NCBI GenBank assembly: GCA_937967505.1
Contig: CALCJM010000075.1
Location: forward strand, 1-41,673
DNA from: an uncultured Pirellulaceae bacterium
GTDB taxonomy: Bacteria > Planctomycetota > Planctomycetia > Pirellulales > Pirellulaceae
Reading direction: 5' to 3'
Length of the DNA stretch: 41,673 nt
Shown here: positions 1 to 11,293 of the stretch, in pieces
How positions within the stretch are numbered: the stretch's first letter is position 1
How the letters are laid out: the number at the start of each line of letters is the position of its first letter
The notes under the pieces: generated by a model
What the model saw: the letters and a program-made list of their open reading frames with translations, nothing else
Told to the model about the DNA's origin: nothing
Databases searched by the model: none
Position numbers and translations under genes: made by a program

Positions 1-149
1 GGGCAGCAGCCGTGCAATACTTGGCATCCAGTGAACTGTCGCTAACCGAAATTGCCGGGTTACTGGGCTTTGATGACACCAGTGCGTTCTTTCGAGCGTT
101 TCGGCGATGGACTAACACGACACCATCACAATATCGGAGCAGCCTGTAG
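1..149 (+). CDS. AraC-family transcriptional regulator, C-terminal end only
   Basis: The window opens inside this gene; the frame starting at base 3 runs to TAG at 147-149. The 48 visible residues match the second helix-turn-helix of AraC/XylS regulators: LSLTEIAGLLGFDDTSAFFR, followed by AFRRW and the closing TPSQYR motif. This half of the DNA-binding domain contacts the major groove and interacts with polymerase. The effector domain and start lie outside the window, so the regulated genes cannot be named. The sodium-channel gene begins 86 bases downstream on the same strand, but nothing visible shows that it is a target. The family call is firm; the specific function is unknown. Confidence 0.85.
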   Translation, partial: AAAVQYLASSELSLTEIAGLLGFDDTSAFFRAFRRWTNTTPSQYRSSL

Positions 150-235
150 TTGCAGAGCGGAGGGGCAAAAAGCCATTTGTCGCCAAGTCTCGTCTAACAT
201 GCGCGGGTACCCCAACAAAGAATCGATGTTCACTA

Positions 236-1057
236 ATGATTTGTACCGATCAACCCGATAGCGGCTGGCGCGCGCAGCTGGGTCGCTGGATTGCTCAAAC
301 CAGCGTAGAGCGCCTACTCATTGTATTGATTCTGGTCAACGCGCTGATTCTCGGTTTAGAAACTTTCCCAGCGATGATGGATCGATATGGCGGCGTACTG
401 AAAACGCTGGATACACTTATTCTGGTTGTGTTCGTTATCGAACTGACACTACGCATAGTGGCCCACGGTACACGTTTCTTTCGGGATCCCTGGAGCCTGT
501 TCGATTTTGCTGTTGTTGCTATTGCGTTGGTGCCTGCCAGCGGACCGTTGGCTGTGTTAAGAACGCTGCGCGTCCTCAGGGTGCTGAGAATCCTGACGCT
601 GATGCCTTCCATGAGGAGTGTGGTAGCGGGGCTGATCAGTGCGATACCCGGTCTCAGTTCGGTCATTATGTTGATGGGTCTCATTTTCTACGTTTCAGCC
701 GTGCTGGCGACCGGATTATTTGGCGAACGCTTTCCCGAGTGGTTTGGCAACCTGGGAGAGACAGGCTACACGCTTTTTCAAGTCATGACGCTGGAAAGCT
801 GGTCAATGGGCATCGCCCGGCCAGTAATAGAGGCCTACCCGTTTGCCTGGGTCTTTTTTGTCATTTTCATCCTGGTGACCACCTTCACCATGCTCAATTT
901 GTTCATCGCCGTGATTGTCAATGCCACACAAGCCGAGCATGACCAGGATAACGCCCAACGCATCGAAGACCAGCACGCCCAGACCCGCGCTCAAATCCAG
1001 GCGCTGGCTGACGAAATCGCCTCCCTGAAAGAGTCGCTCAACAGAAGACACCCATAA
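236..1057 (+). CDS. bacterial voltage-gated sodium channel (BacNaV/NaChBac family)
   Basis: A 273-residue single-domain cation channel that would form a homotetramer in the inner membrane. Segments S1 (about 24-44), S2 (55-75) and S3 (83-100) are followed by an S4 voltage sensor with arginines at 109, 112, 115 and 118, spaced every third residue. The pore has the selectivity filter TLESWSM at 185-191, the sequence known from NavAb and NavMs; the glutamate ring confers sodium preference. S6 is about 203-230 (ending NLFIAVIVNA) and a C-terminal coiled coil about 238-270 is the expected tetramerisation helix. Length is normal for the family. The ATG at 236 has no strong ribosome site. The last codons and stop lie inside a copy of a 17-base repeat whose inverted partner covers the start of the next gene. 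In marine bacteria such channels are linked to motility, pH and sodium homeostasis; the role here is inferred. Confidence 0.93.
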   Translation: MICTDQPDSGWRAQLGRWIAQTSVERLLIVLILVNALILGLETFPAMMDRYGGVLKTLDTLILVVFVIELTLRIVAHGTRFFRDPWSLFDFAVVAIALVPASGPLAVLRTLRVLRVLRILTLMPSMRSVVAGLISAIPGLSSVIMLMGLIFYVSAVLATGLFGERFPEWFGNLGETGYTLFQVMTLESWSMGIARPVIEAYPFAWVFFVIFILVTTFTMLNLFIAVIVNATQAEHDQDNAQRIEDQHAQTRAQIQALADEIASLKESLNRRHP

Positions 1058-1291
1058 ATTGACGGTGGACGCTCATCAGAAGACACCCATCAATCAGCGG
1101 CCGAAAAAAAGCGATTAAGTCATAAATATGCATTTCATGATAATTTTTAACTATCTAATAAATAAAGAAAAAATACCTTCGTTTCTATAACTGAACGAAA
1201 ATGTCAGTTTATTAGATGAATCGAGCCATTGAGTCGCTGTCGGTGTAGGCCGACAATAATGGCAGCTTTGGTTTATGGGTGTCTTCTGATG
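1042..1291. repeat. nested inverted-repeat element between the sodium channel and acyl-CoA dehydrogenase genes
   Basis: CATCAGAAGACACCCAT at 1074-1090 is perfectly inverted at 1275-1291. A second direct copy, CAGAAGACACCCATAAA at 1042-1058, is also perfectly inverted at 1272-1288. Inside lie TCTAATAAA (1154-1162) against TTTATTAGA (1208-1216), and TTCGTT (1178-1183) against AACGAA (1194-1199). The interior is AT-rich. The layout, a ~218-bp segment bounded by perfect 17-bp inverted ends with nested stems, resembles a miniature inverted-repeat element or a long cruciform. The stop codon of the channel and the start codon of the dehydrogenase both fall inside repeat arms. No transposase is present. 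Confidence 0.7.
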
Positions 1292-3091
1292 GGTGTTTAC
1301 AATCCGCCGTTGCGGGACATGCGCTTTGCGTTGCGCGAGGTGTTGGAATTCGATAAGCATTACGCTGCGCTGGCAGGGGCTGAGGAGGCGACGCCGGATA
1401 CGGTGGATGCGATTCTTGAGGAGGGGGCGAAGTTTGCGCGTGATGTGCTGAGCCCGTTGAATGCGGTGGGTGATGAACAGGGGTGCTCCTGGGATGATGG
1501 GGTGGTGACCACGCCTGCTGGTTTCAAGGAGGCCTATCAGCAGTATGTTGAAGGTGGCTGGCCGTCGATGACGCAGGCTGATGAGCACGGTGGGCAGGGC
1601 TTACCTGAGTCGCTGGGGACGATTCTGTCAGAAATGAACGGTACGGCTAACTGGTCCTGGGCCATGTATCCGGGGCTCAGCCACGGTGCTATGAATACGC
1701 TTGCGGCACACGGTACCCAGCAGCAGCAACAGGACTACCTGACAAAACTGGTGTCCGGTGAATGGACGGGCACCATGTGTTTGACCGAGTCACATTGCGG
1801 CACTGATTTAGGTTTGCTCAAGACACGCGCCGAGCCGCAAGACGACGGTAGCTATGCCATCACAGGCCAGAAAATTTTTATCTCGGCAGGTGAGCACGAT
1901 ATGGCAGAGAATATCGTGCACATCGTGCTGGCAAGACTACCCGATGCGCCTCAGGGGACCCGCGGTATCTCGTTGTTTATTGTTCCCAAGTACTCACTGG
2001 ATGCGCAAGGCGACAAGGGAGCGCGGAATCAGGTGAACTGTGGCTCTATCGAGCACAAGATGGGCATTCACGGTAATGCCACGTGTGTGCTCAATTTCGA
2101 CGGCGCACAAGGTTATCTGATAGGGCCACCCAATCGTGGTTTGAACTGTATGTTCACGTTTATGAACACCGCCCGCATTGGCACTGCCATACAGGGTTTG
2201 GCACATGCAGAGTTGGCCTTTCAGGGCTCACTTGCCTACGCTCGTGATCGTTTGCAGATGCGCTCACTATCAGGGCCAGCAGCCCCCGATAAACCAGCCG
2301 ATCCGATCATTGTTCATCCCGATGTTCGGCGCATGTTACTAACGCAGAAAGCCTTTGCCGAAGGTGGTCGGATGTTTCTCTATCGCTGCGCGCAACTGGT
2401 CGATATCGCTCACCAAGGCGCCAGCGATGAGATAAGAGCGTTGGCTGAACAGGAACTGTCTCTGTTAACACCGATAGCCAAGGCGTTTTTAACGGAAACC
2501 GGGTATGAAGCAGCGAACCTGGGTCTGCAGTGTTTGGGCGGACACGGTTATATCAAGGAATGGGGCATGGAGCAAAATGTGAGAGATGCGCGTATTGCGA
2601 TGATTTACGAGGGCACTACTGGTGTACAGGCCATTGATCTGCTGGGTCGTAAGGTGCTCAGTTCACAAGGGGCTTTGCTCAGGGCCTATACCCAACAGAT
2701 AGATGAATTCTGCAAGGCCCATGCAGATAAGCCTCGATTGAGCCGATACCTTCGGCCGCTGAGCAAGCTCAACACTCAATGGCCCGAACTGACTCGGCGT
2801 ATCGGTATGGCTGCATTGCAGGATAAGGAGGAGGCTGGCGCAGCCTCGGTGGACTATCTGATGTATTCTGGGTATGTCGTGTTGGCCTATTTCTGGGCCC
2901 AAGCAGCCGTAGCTGCTGATCGACAGTTGGAGTTAGGCGAGGGTGATGCCACGTTTCTGCGTGCCAAACTATTCACGGCAAGATTTTATACAGAACGGTT
3001 GCTACCACGTACTAAAACCCTTGCGCAAACCATGCTCTCAGGTGCCGATAACCTGATGGATTTGGATGAAGCTCACTTTGCGCTGCCATGA
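1289..3091 (+). CDS. acyl-CoA dehydrogenase, ~600-residue DmdC/FadE-like type
   Basis: FAD-dependent alpha,beta-dehydrogenation of an acyl-CoA thioester, the first step of beta-oxidation. The chosen ATG at 1289 gives 600 residues beginning MGVYNPPLRDMRF, matching the family start; an upstream in-frame ATG at 1229 would add 20 residues of repeat-derived sequence. The middle domain has the FAD/substrate motif CLTESHCGTDLG and ITGQKIFISAG. The C-terminal helical domain has LGGHGYIKEWGMEQNVRDAR and YEGTTGVQA, where Glu441 fits the catalytic base of the long (~600 aa) subfamily that includes 3-methylmercaptopropionyl-CoA dehydrogenase DmdC. A further C-terminal extension (about 480-600) is normal for this subfamily. 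fadBA follows 500 bases downstream, so a general fatty-acid role is as likely as DMSP breakdown. The start codon overlaps an inverted-repeat arm and lacks a clear Shine-Dalgarno sequence. Confidence 0.9.
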   Translation: MGVYNPPLRDMRFALREVLEFDKHYAALAGAEEATPDTVDAILEEGAKFARDVLSPLNAVGDEQGCSWDDGVVTTPAGFKEAYQQYVEGGWPSMTQADEHGGQGLPESLGTILSEMNGTANWSWAMYPGLSHGAMNTLAAHGTQQQQQDYLTKLVSGEWTGTMCLTESHCGTDLGLLKTRAEPQDDGSYAITGQKIFISAGEHDMAENIVHIVLARLPDAPQGTRGISLFIVPKYSLDAQGDKGARNQVNCGSIEHKMGIHGNATCVLNFDGAQGYLIGPPNRGLNCMFTFMNTARIGTAIQGLAHAELAFQGSLAYARDRLQMRSLSGPAAPDKPADPIIVHPDVRRMLLTQKAFAEGGRMFLYRCAQLVDIAHQGASDEIRALAEQELSLLTPIAKAFLTETGYEAANLGLQCLGGHGYIKEWGMEQNVRDARIAMIYEGTTGVQAIDLLGRKVLSSQGALLRAYTQQIDEFCKAHADKPRLSRYLRPLSKLNTQWPELTRRIGMAALQDKEEAGAASVDYLMYSGYVVLAYFWAQAAVAADRQLELGEGDATFLRAKLFTARFYTERLLPRTKTLAQTMLSGADNLMDLDEAHFALP

Positions 3092-3603
3092 AGCCAGACG
3101 CACTGAAGCCGAATACATTATTGGTGAATCGACACTATGACCCGCCGTTGTGGAATGTGTATTCATGGCAATGAGATGACAGCCTGATTCTGCCAACTGA
3201 CAGTCGATGTCACGGCAACACCGCCCGACAAGGTATTGGCGTATTTGAACTTGTTAATTCGACTGGGTTCCGCCTCTTGGTGTTCTGGCTGATTCACTCT
3301 ACGACGAGACTTTTAGTAAGGAAGTGTTAACTCGCTAAGCTTCTTAGCGTATCGTAGTGTCATTCTGAACGTGTCAATCTCAGTGTGTCTAACTCAAAAT
3401 GTTTATCTTGAAGTGTCAGATCAACGACCGCTCTGACTTGGTTAATTGCCCAATTTGCATCATTGGTATTTTTCAGCAATTTGCGCTGCCAGAAAATCAG
3501 TTCAGAGACTGGTGGCTTTCACGAATAGTCTGGCCAGGTGTTTAAAGTGAACACCACGTTTGGTCATTAATCCAGCTTCAGTAACCCGAAGGAATATTTG
3601 CTT
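3092..3603. other. long intergenic region upstream of fadB
   Basis: About 510 bases with no convincing coding frame. It contains a perfect 7-bp palindrome, CGCTAAG/CTTAGCG, at 3333-3349 and a run of five degenerate 14-base units at 3357-3426. The last 15 bases hold AAGGA (3589-3593) placed about 10 bases before the ATG of fadB. No -35/-10 pair stands out. The position suggests the control region for fadBA. Confidence 0.5.
3357..3426 (+). repeat. five degenerate 14-bp tandem units upstream of fadB
   Basis: Successive 14-base units read GTGTCATTCTGAAC, GTGTCAATCTCAGT, GTGTCTAACTCAAA, ATGTTTATCTTGAA and GTGTCAGATCAACG, with starts at 3357, 3371, 3385, 3399 and 3413. Four begin GTGT and the fifth ATGT, with a pyrimidine/T-rich middle. 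The run ends about 180 bases before the fadB start. It may be a decayed tandem duplication or a multi-site operator. Confidence 0.5.
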
Positions 3604-6953
<3,350 letters not shown>

Positions 6954-6967
6954 GTTTACCCACACCT

Positions 6968-7150
6968 GGATTATTCATGAAAACGCCGAATTCTCACCGC
7001 CGGGTGGTCCCGTTGTCCCCTGCCGCCTTAGTGATTTTCGTTCAGGTTCGGCGCCCCTGTTGGGAAGTACAGTGAAGTATTCCGCTCCTTCGCGAAATAC
7101 CTTTCAGGCGCCGGGTCTGTCGTAATAATACGACGTTTCATGAATAGTCC
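6968..7150. repeat. 183-bp element with imperfect terminal inverted repeats (MITE-like)
   Basis: GGATTATTCATGAAAACG (6968-6985) is matched in inverse by CGTTTCATGAATAGTCC (7134-7150) with one deletion and one substitution; similarity continues inward for about 25 bases. The interior folds further: GTCGTA/TACGAC at 7119-7134, and GTATT against AATAC around 7077-7100. No open frame of note. It fills most of the fadA to phosphatase intergenic space and has no encoded transposase. Confidence 0.55.
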
Positions 7151-7207
7151 AGTCTAAATAAACTAACCGGTACTGCCATGTACGCTATCGGTTATTCAAG
7201 ACAAACA

Positions 7208-7861
7208 CTAAGGCAACCAACTGACATCCACCACTCGCCATTGTGGACCCCCTTTAGGCACATCGGCATGGTGTGTTAATCGGGTTAGCGATACGTTGCC
7301 AATGTCAAAGCTGACGCTGTTTCGCAACGGCAGATCCAGTGCAATTTGCAGGGCAGCGAGAACAGTACCGCGGTGTGCCACACACACCAAATCTTGTCCT
7401 TGATGCTGTTCGATCATCCGTGAAATAAATGCCTCAACGCGTTTTCGCAGCATTGAAAAACTTTCACCATTGGGTGCTTGCTGCTCTGGTGGCAATGGCC
7501 AGAATCCCAGGTAGGCATCTGTGCGCATGGCGAATAATTCTTCATGTGTCATACCGTTGAAGTCACCGAAATCCTGTTCTGCAATATCAGCATCTTGAGC
7601 CCATTGAGCTGCGGTTGCCCCGCCTGCTATGAGTGCATTCGCAGTTTGTTGTGTGCGTTTTAATGGGCTGGTGATCCACAACGCATCGCTTGGTAGCTTG
7701 GCTGCCACCCCGCTAAATAACTTGGTATCTGTGGTATCGCAATCCACATCCAAGCTGCCGTACATATGGTGACCGACCTGCGGTACGTGCGCGTGCCTGA
7801 CCCACCAGAAGCGGGTCTCATGAGCGGGTTTGGGTAGCAGGGCGCGCAAGTTATTATTCAT
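7208..7861 (-). CDS. histidine phosphatase family protein (phosphoglycerate-mutase-like fold)
   Basis: A 217-residue cytoplasmic phosphatase of the branch that uses a phosphohistidine intermediate. The N-terminal signature is WWVRHAHV, with Arg22 and the nucleophile His23 (usual form RHG; here RHA). The second motif SPLKRTQQTANAL, the acid-loop region FGDFNGMTHEEL, and the second catalytic histidine in VCVAHRGTVLAAL are all present. A longer frame reaches a TTG at 7987 (259 residues), but the extra 42 residues have no family similarity, so ATG 7861 is preferred; neither start has a clear ribosome site. Relatives include alpha-ribazole phosphatase CobC and GpmB; no cobalamin genes are nearby, so the substrate is unknown. 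Confidence 0.8.
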   Translation of the reverse strand: MNNNLRALLPKPAHETRFWWVRHAHVPQVGHHMYGSLDVDCDTTDTKLFSGVAAKLPSDALWITSPLKRTQQTANALIAGGATAAQWAQDADIAEQDFGDFNGMTHEELFAMRTDAYLGFWPLPPEQQAPNGESFSMLRKRVEAFISRMIEQHQGQDLVCVAHRGTVLAALQIALDLPLRNSVSFDIGNVSLTRLTHHADVPKGGPQWRVVDVSWLP

Positions 7862-8211
7862 GTCGTGTGCGTAAGCTGTGGCTTGAGGTTCAAGTCGGGC
7901 ATCGTCGCGCAAGGCGCTGGTGCCAATGCACGAATAGTCGGGGCAAAGAGATCGGCGTTCAACCGGCAGTTTGGTTAAACACGGCAATGAGTCGGCGGTG
8001 AACTCATTATTCCCACGTATGTTAGCCGTTTGTTGATCGACACGTGTAGCTTATGTGCGATCCACACCAGCCAACCGGCGACAGTGCGCCCAGGTAGGAA
8101 TCCGTCGAATAACACAGCAATATGGATCCTGAAATATTCCGTGTCGTAGCTGCGGGGTCATGGTCATTACCTGCTACATTGGACAAACACCTTGTATGGT
8201 AGAGAACAGGT
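7862..8211. other. intergenic region between divergent phosphatase and M20 genes
   Basis: About 350 bases between divergently transcribed genes. The first 126 could encode an N-terminal extension of the phosphatase if a TTG at 7987 were used. No clear promoter, operator or RNA structure was identified. Confidence 0.35.
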
Positions 8212-9618
8212 ATGTCCGGCGATCGTCCAAAGTCTGAGGCGTCAATCACGCAGAACTCAGAACAGGTTAGCGGTAAGATGGTGTATGGGTCCCACCGGGA
8301 TGAACATGCGGGTCGTGCGACAGGCTCATGTGCGCCGCTATCAACACTAGACGAACGCATCCTCGCTGCAGAACAACAGCTGGTCGAGCTGACCTGCCAG
8401 CTGATTCGAATGCCAACCTTGAACCCACCGGGTGTTGGCTATGCACAAATGTGTGATTTCTTAGAGCAATACCTTAAGCCCTATGGCTTTGAGATAAAAA
8501 AGGTACGAGCAACCGGTGCACTGGGTGACAGCGATAAATACCCTCGCTGGAATGTGATGGCCCGTCACGAAGGCCCACGTCAAGGCGAATGCGTGCACTT
8601 CAACTCGCACACGGATGTTGTGTCGGTGGGTGAGGGCTGGACGGTTGATCCATTCGCGGGACTTGTTCGGGATGGACGTGTTTACGGTCGCGGTGCTTGC
8701 GACATGAAAGGTGGATTGGCAGCATCGATTATTGCGGCAATCTGTTTTATTCAAACGCATCCGCACTACGCAGGTTCGGTGGAGATTTCCGGGACCTGTG
8801 ATGAGGAGTCGGGTGGCTTTGGCGGTGTTGCTTATCTGGCGGAGAAGGGTTGGTTTAACCCAGAGCGTGTGCAGCACGTGATCATTCCTGAGCCGCTGAA
8901 CAAGGACCGCATCTGCCTTGGGCATCGCGGTGTGTGGTGGGCAGAGATCGAGACCAAGGGTCACATTGCGCATGGTTCGATGCCTTTTTTAGGCGATTGT
9001 GCCGTGCGCCATATGGGGGCGGTGGTGCAGGCCTTTGAGGACACGCTGATCCCGCGGTTGAATGACCGCCTGACAGATATGCCAGTGGTGCCCGATGGGG
9101 CTCGACAATCAACCATCAATATTAATTCGATACACGGTGGTCAGGATGAGCCTGAACAGGGTTATACCGGCTTACCGTCAGCGTTGGTGCCGGATCGTTG
9201 CCGTATGGTGATCGATAGGCGGTTTCTGATTGAGGAGGACTTGCAGGAGGTTGAGGCGGAGATGCGAGCACTGTTGGAACAGATCAAGTCCGGGCGAGAA
9301 AAATTTGACTATGAACTGCGCGAGCTATTCCATGCGATTCCCACCATGACCGCTGAAGACGCCCCTGTGGTAACAGCTGTGACCCAGGCAATACAAGCCA
9401 CGTTGGGTGTATCCCCAGAGTATGTTGTGTCGCCAGGCACCTATGATCAGAAACACATTGACCGGATTGGTCGTTTGCACAATTGCATTGCCTATGGGCC
9501 AGGTATTCTTGATCTGGCCCATCAACCTGACGAGTATGTGGGAATACAGGATATGATTGAGTCAGCGCAGGTTATGGGTCGAGCGCTACAGACCCTGCTG
9601 CTTAGAACCACAGACTGA
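8212..9618 (+). CDS. M20 family metallopeptidase/deacylase (ArgE/DapE-like)
   Basis: Di-zinc amidohydrolase of the M20 family, removing acyl groups or amino acids from small N-acylated or peptide substrates. Metal and catalytic residues are visible in order: His133 in SHTDVV, Asp164 in GRGACDMKGG, the Glu198/Glu199 pair in CDEESGG, PEP near 225, and His437 in LAHQPDEY. The dimerisation (lid) domain lies about 240-370. The length of 468 is larger than ArgE or DapE (~380), mainly because of about 45 extra N-terminal residues; an internal ATG at 8278 would shorten it by 22. Ten bases downstream begins an oligopeptide-type ABC substrate-binding protein, which suggests uptake and processing of a peptide or acylated amino acid. 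Biosynthetic argE/dapE is not supported by context. Confidence 0.88.
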   Translation: MSGDRPKSEASITQNSEQVSGKMVYGSHRDEHAGRATGSCAPLSTLDERILAAEQQLVELTCQLIRMPTLNPPGVGYAQMCDFLEQYLKPYGFEIKKVRATGALGDSDKYPRWNVMARHEGPRQGECVHFNSHTDVVSVGEGWTVDPFAGLVRDGRVYGRGACDMKGGLAASIIAAICFIQTHPHYAGSVEISGTCDEESGGFGGVAYLAEKGWFNPERVQHVIIPEPLNKDRICLGHRGVWWAEIETKGHIAHGSMPFLGDCAVRHMGAVVQAFEDTLIPRLNDRLTDMPVVPDGARQSTININSIHGGQDEPEQGYTGLPSALVPDRCRMVIDRRFLIEEDLQEVEAEMRALLEQIKSGREKFDYELRELFHAIPTMTAEDAPVVTAVTQAIQATLGVSPEYVVSPGTYDQKHIDRIGRLHNCIAYGPGILDLAHQPDEYVGIQDMIESAQVMGRALQTLLLRTTD

Positions 9619-9628
9619 GGGAGTGTTC

Positions 9629-10492
9629 ATGAAACAACCGTATTTTCTATCGGCGGTGCTGTTGATAACCGGTTTTGCCGGTAATGCATTAGCAGCCAAG
9701 AGTGACATCACGATTGGTATGCAGCTAGAGCCGCCCAACCTGGATCCGACCGGTGGGGCCGCTGCTGCTATTGATGAAGTGGTGTATGCCAATGTCTTTG
9801 AGGGACTCACCCGGTTTGGTCCAGACGGCAGTGTCATACCTGCGTTGGCAGCCAGTTGGGTGATCGAAAACGACGGTGCGCGCTATGTCTTCTCGCTGCA
9901 GCCAGAGGTGAAGTTTCATGATGGTGCTATGTTCAGCGCCGAAGATGTCAAGTTCTCGATCGATCGTGCGATGGCTGAAGATTCAACCAACGCGCAAAAG
10001 CAATTGTTTGCCAACATTGACAGCGTTGAAGTCGTCGACCCGCAAACTGTTGCTGTCAATCTGACTCAGGCCGATGGAAGTCTGTTGTTCAATCTGGCGT
10101 GGGGTGATGCTGTCATTCTTGACGAAGCCTCTGCCGACAACGCGGCAACAGCACCTATTGGCACCGGTCCATTTGCTTTTGATCAGTGGGTGCAGGGTGA
10201 TCGAATTGAACTGGTTAGGAACGCTGAGTACTGGGGTACACCTGCGCAGCTAGACAAGGCGGTGTTCAAATTTATCAGTGAACCTACGGCTGCGTACTCG
10301 GCCATTTTAGCGGGTGATCTGGATGCGTTCCCTAATTATCCAGCGCCAGAGAATTTGCCACAGTTAGATGCTGATCCGCGCTATTCGGTCGTACTGGGTT
10401 CAACCGAAGGCGAAACTATTTTATCAATTAACAACGCACAGCCACCGTTTGATGATGTGCGAGTCCGTAAAGCACTGGCGCATGCCATTAAC
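9629..10492 (+). CDS. ABC transporter periplasmic substrate-binding protein (family 5), truncated at the contig junction
   Basis: Peptide/nickel-type solute-binding protein. The ATG at 9629 follows GAGGGAG at 9617-9623 and gives a clean signal peptide (MKQPYFLSAVLLITGFAGNA, cleaved near ALAA). Family 5 marks include LEPPNLDPTGG, VYANVFEGLTRF, FHDGAMFSAEDVKFSIDR, GTGPFAFDQW and VRVRKALAHAIN. About 288 of the usual ~500 residues are present. The frame runs on to TAA at 10535-10537, but residues after AHAIN have no family similarity and derive from the opposite strand of an M56 peptidase gene. It probably pairs with the upstream M20 enzyme in peptide uptake; the permease and ATPase genes would lie beyond the break. 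Confidence 0.9.
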
Positions 10493-10500
10493 CCACCACA
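10486..10500. other. chimeric junction between two genomes
   Basis: On the left, the plus-strand substrate-binding protein is family-like up to AAC at 10490-10492. On the right, the minus-strand M56 peptidase is family-like up to TGG at 10493-10495 (HELIHVRRGDLWW). Both genes therefore end within a base or two of each other with no intervening sequence. Gene content changes from gammaproteobacterial to planctomycetal at the same point. Confidence 0.85.
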
Positions 10501-11293
10501 AATCACCGCGTCGAACATGAATCAGCTCATGAGCTAACAATGGCTCCAGTTCCTGCGATGATTTACCAGCCGCGATCGCAGCAGGCAGTAGAATCGTTGG
10601 CCGAATCACGCCCAGCACGGCCGGGCCGACAGAACTTTCCAGCACGGCAACACGCACCGGTCGTTTCATGTTCAAGCGTTTCGTCAGCCGCTGAAGCACT
10701 TCATTGACATGCGCGTTGTCAACGGTGGCACTGCGCCGCAGCCAAGCGACAAACAGACTGAAACGAACCATCGCTGTCAGCAAGCCAATCAAAACTCCAA
10801 CCCACCACACGCTCAGCACGATGGACTTCAAGCTGAGAGCAACACCAGCTTTCGGTTCAACCCTTTCTTCCATGGGGGCCGTTGAAGCGGCGGTTTCTGT
10901 CCCTTGAGGCAACTTGTCGATTGAAGGCGAGTCGATTGGTGAGAAAATCGCGACTGGATCTTGCCCGACGCGATTCACATCTTCCGTATTTGTTTCCATC
11001 ACAATTTCGGAAGATAAATTTCGCTCATGTGCCAACCCCGCAGGAACGGCAATGGACGGTTCAGCCAACGATTGCTGGGTAACGGTCGGTGTATTGCCCA
11101 GCCAGCTGAAGGGGCTGATGGGACTGCTCCAAATCGGCGGCACGATGCACTTGATCAGGACCAACGCCCACAATGCGTGCGCCAAATGCGGACGATCCTT
11201 GCCGAAATATCGAGTTGCTGCCCAGATGACCGCGGCCAGCACCGTGACCTGCCACGTTTGCTGCACCAGCAACGAAAAAACTTGATCGGACAT
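10493..11293 (-). CDS. BlaR1-like M56 family membrane peptidase, truncated at the contig junction
   Basis: Antirepressor-type zinc metalloprotease of the inner membrane, expected to sense a signal and cleave or inactivate its partner BlaI-type repressor. About 267 residues survive. N-terminal transmembrane helices (about 10-55) and a further pair around 160-190 flank a variable loop. The gluzincin motif HELIH is at 255-259 in LLAHELIHVRRGDLWW, and the sequence is cut three codons later, before the expected third ligand and C-terminal sensor. The ATG at 11293 shares one base with the stop of the upstream BlaI gene (TGATG), so the pair is translationally coupled; a GTG at 11296 is an alternative. 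Residues coded left of 10493 belong to another genome. Confidence 0.9.

Noticed and set aside
1229..1288. Upstream start for the acyl-CoA dehydrogenase
   Set aside because: The extra 20 residues translate an inverted-repeat arm and are absent from the family.
3598..3603. TTG start for fadB two codons upstream of the ATG
   Set aside because: AAGGA is 4 bases from the TTG but about 10 from the ATG at 3604, a better spacing, and the ATG gives the usual FadB N-terminus.
9557..9628. Longer N-terminus for the substrate-binding protein
   Set aside because: The first 24 residues overlap the M20 gene and precede a clear signal peptide; the ATG at 9629 has a good ribosome site.
10493..10537. The last 15 codons of the substrate-binding frame as a real C-terminus
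   Set aside because: They are the antisense of the M56 gene across the junction and have no family similarity.
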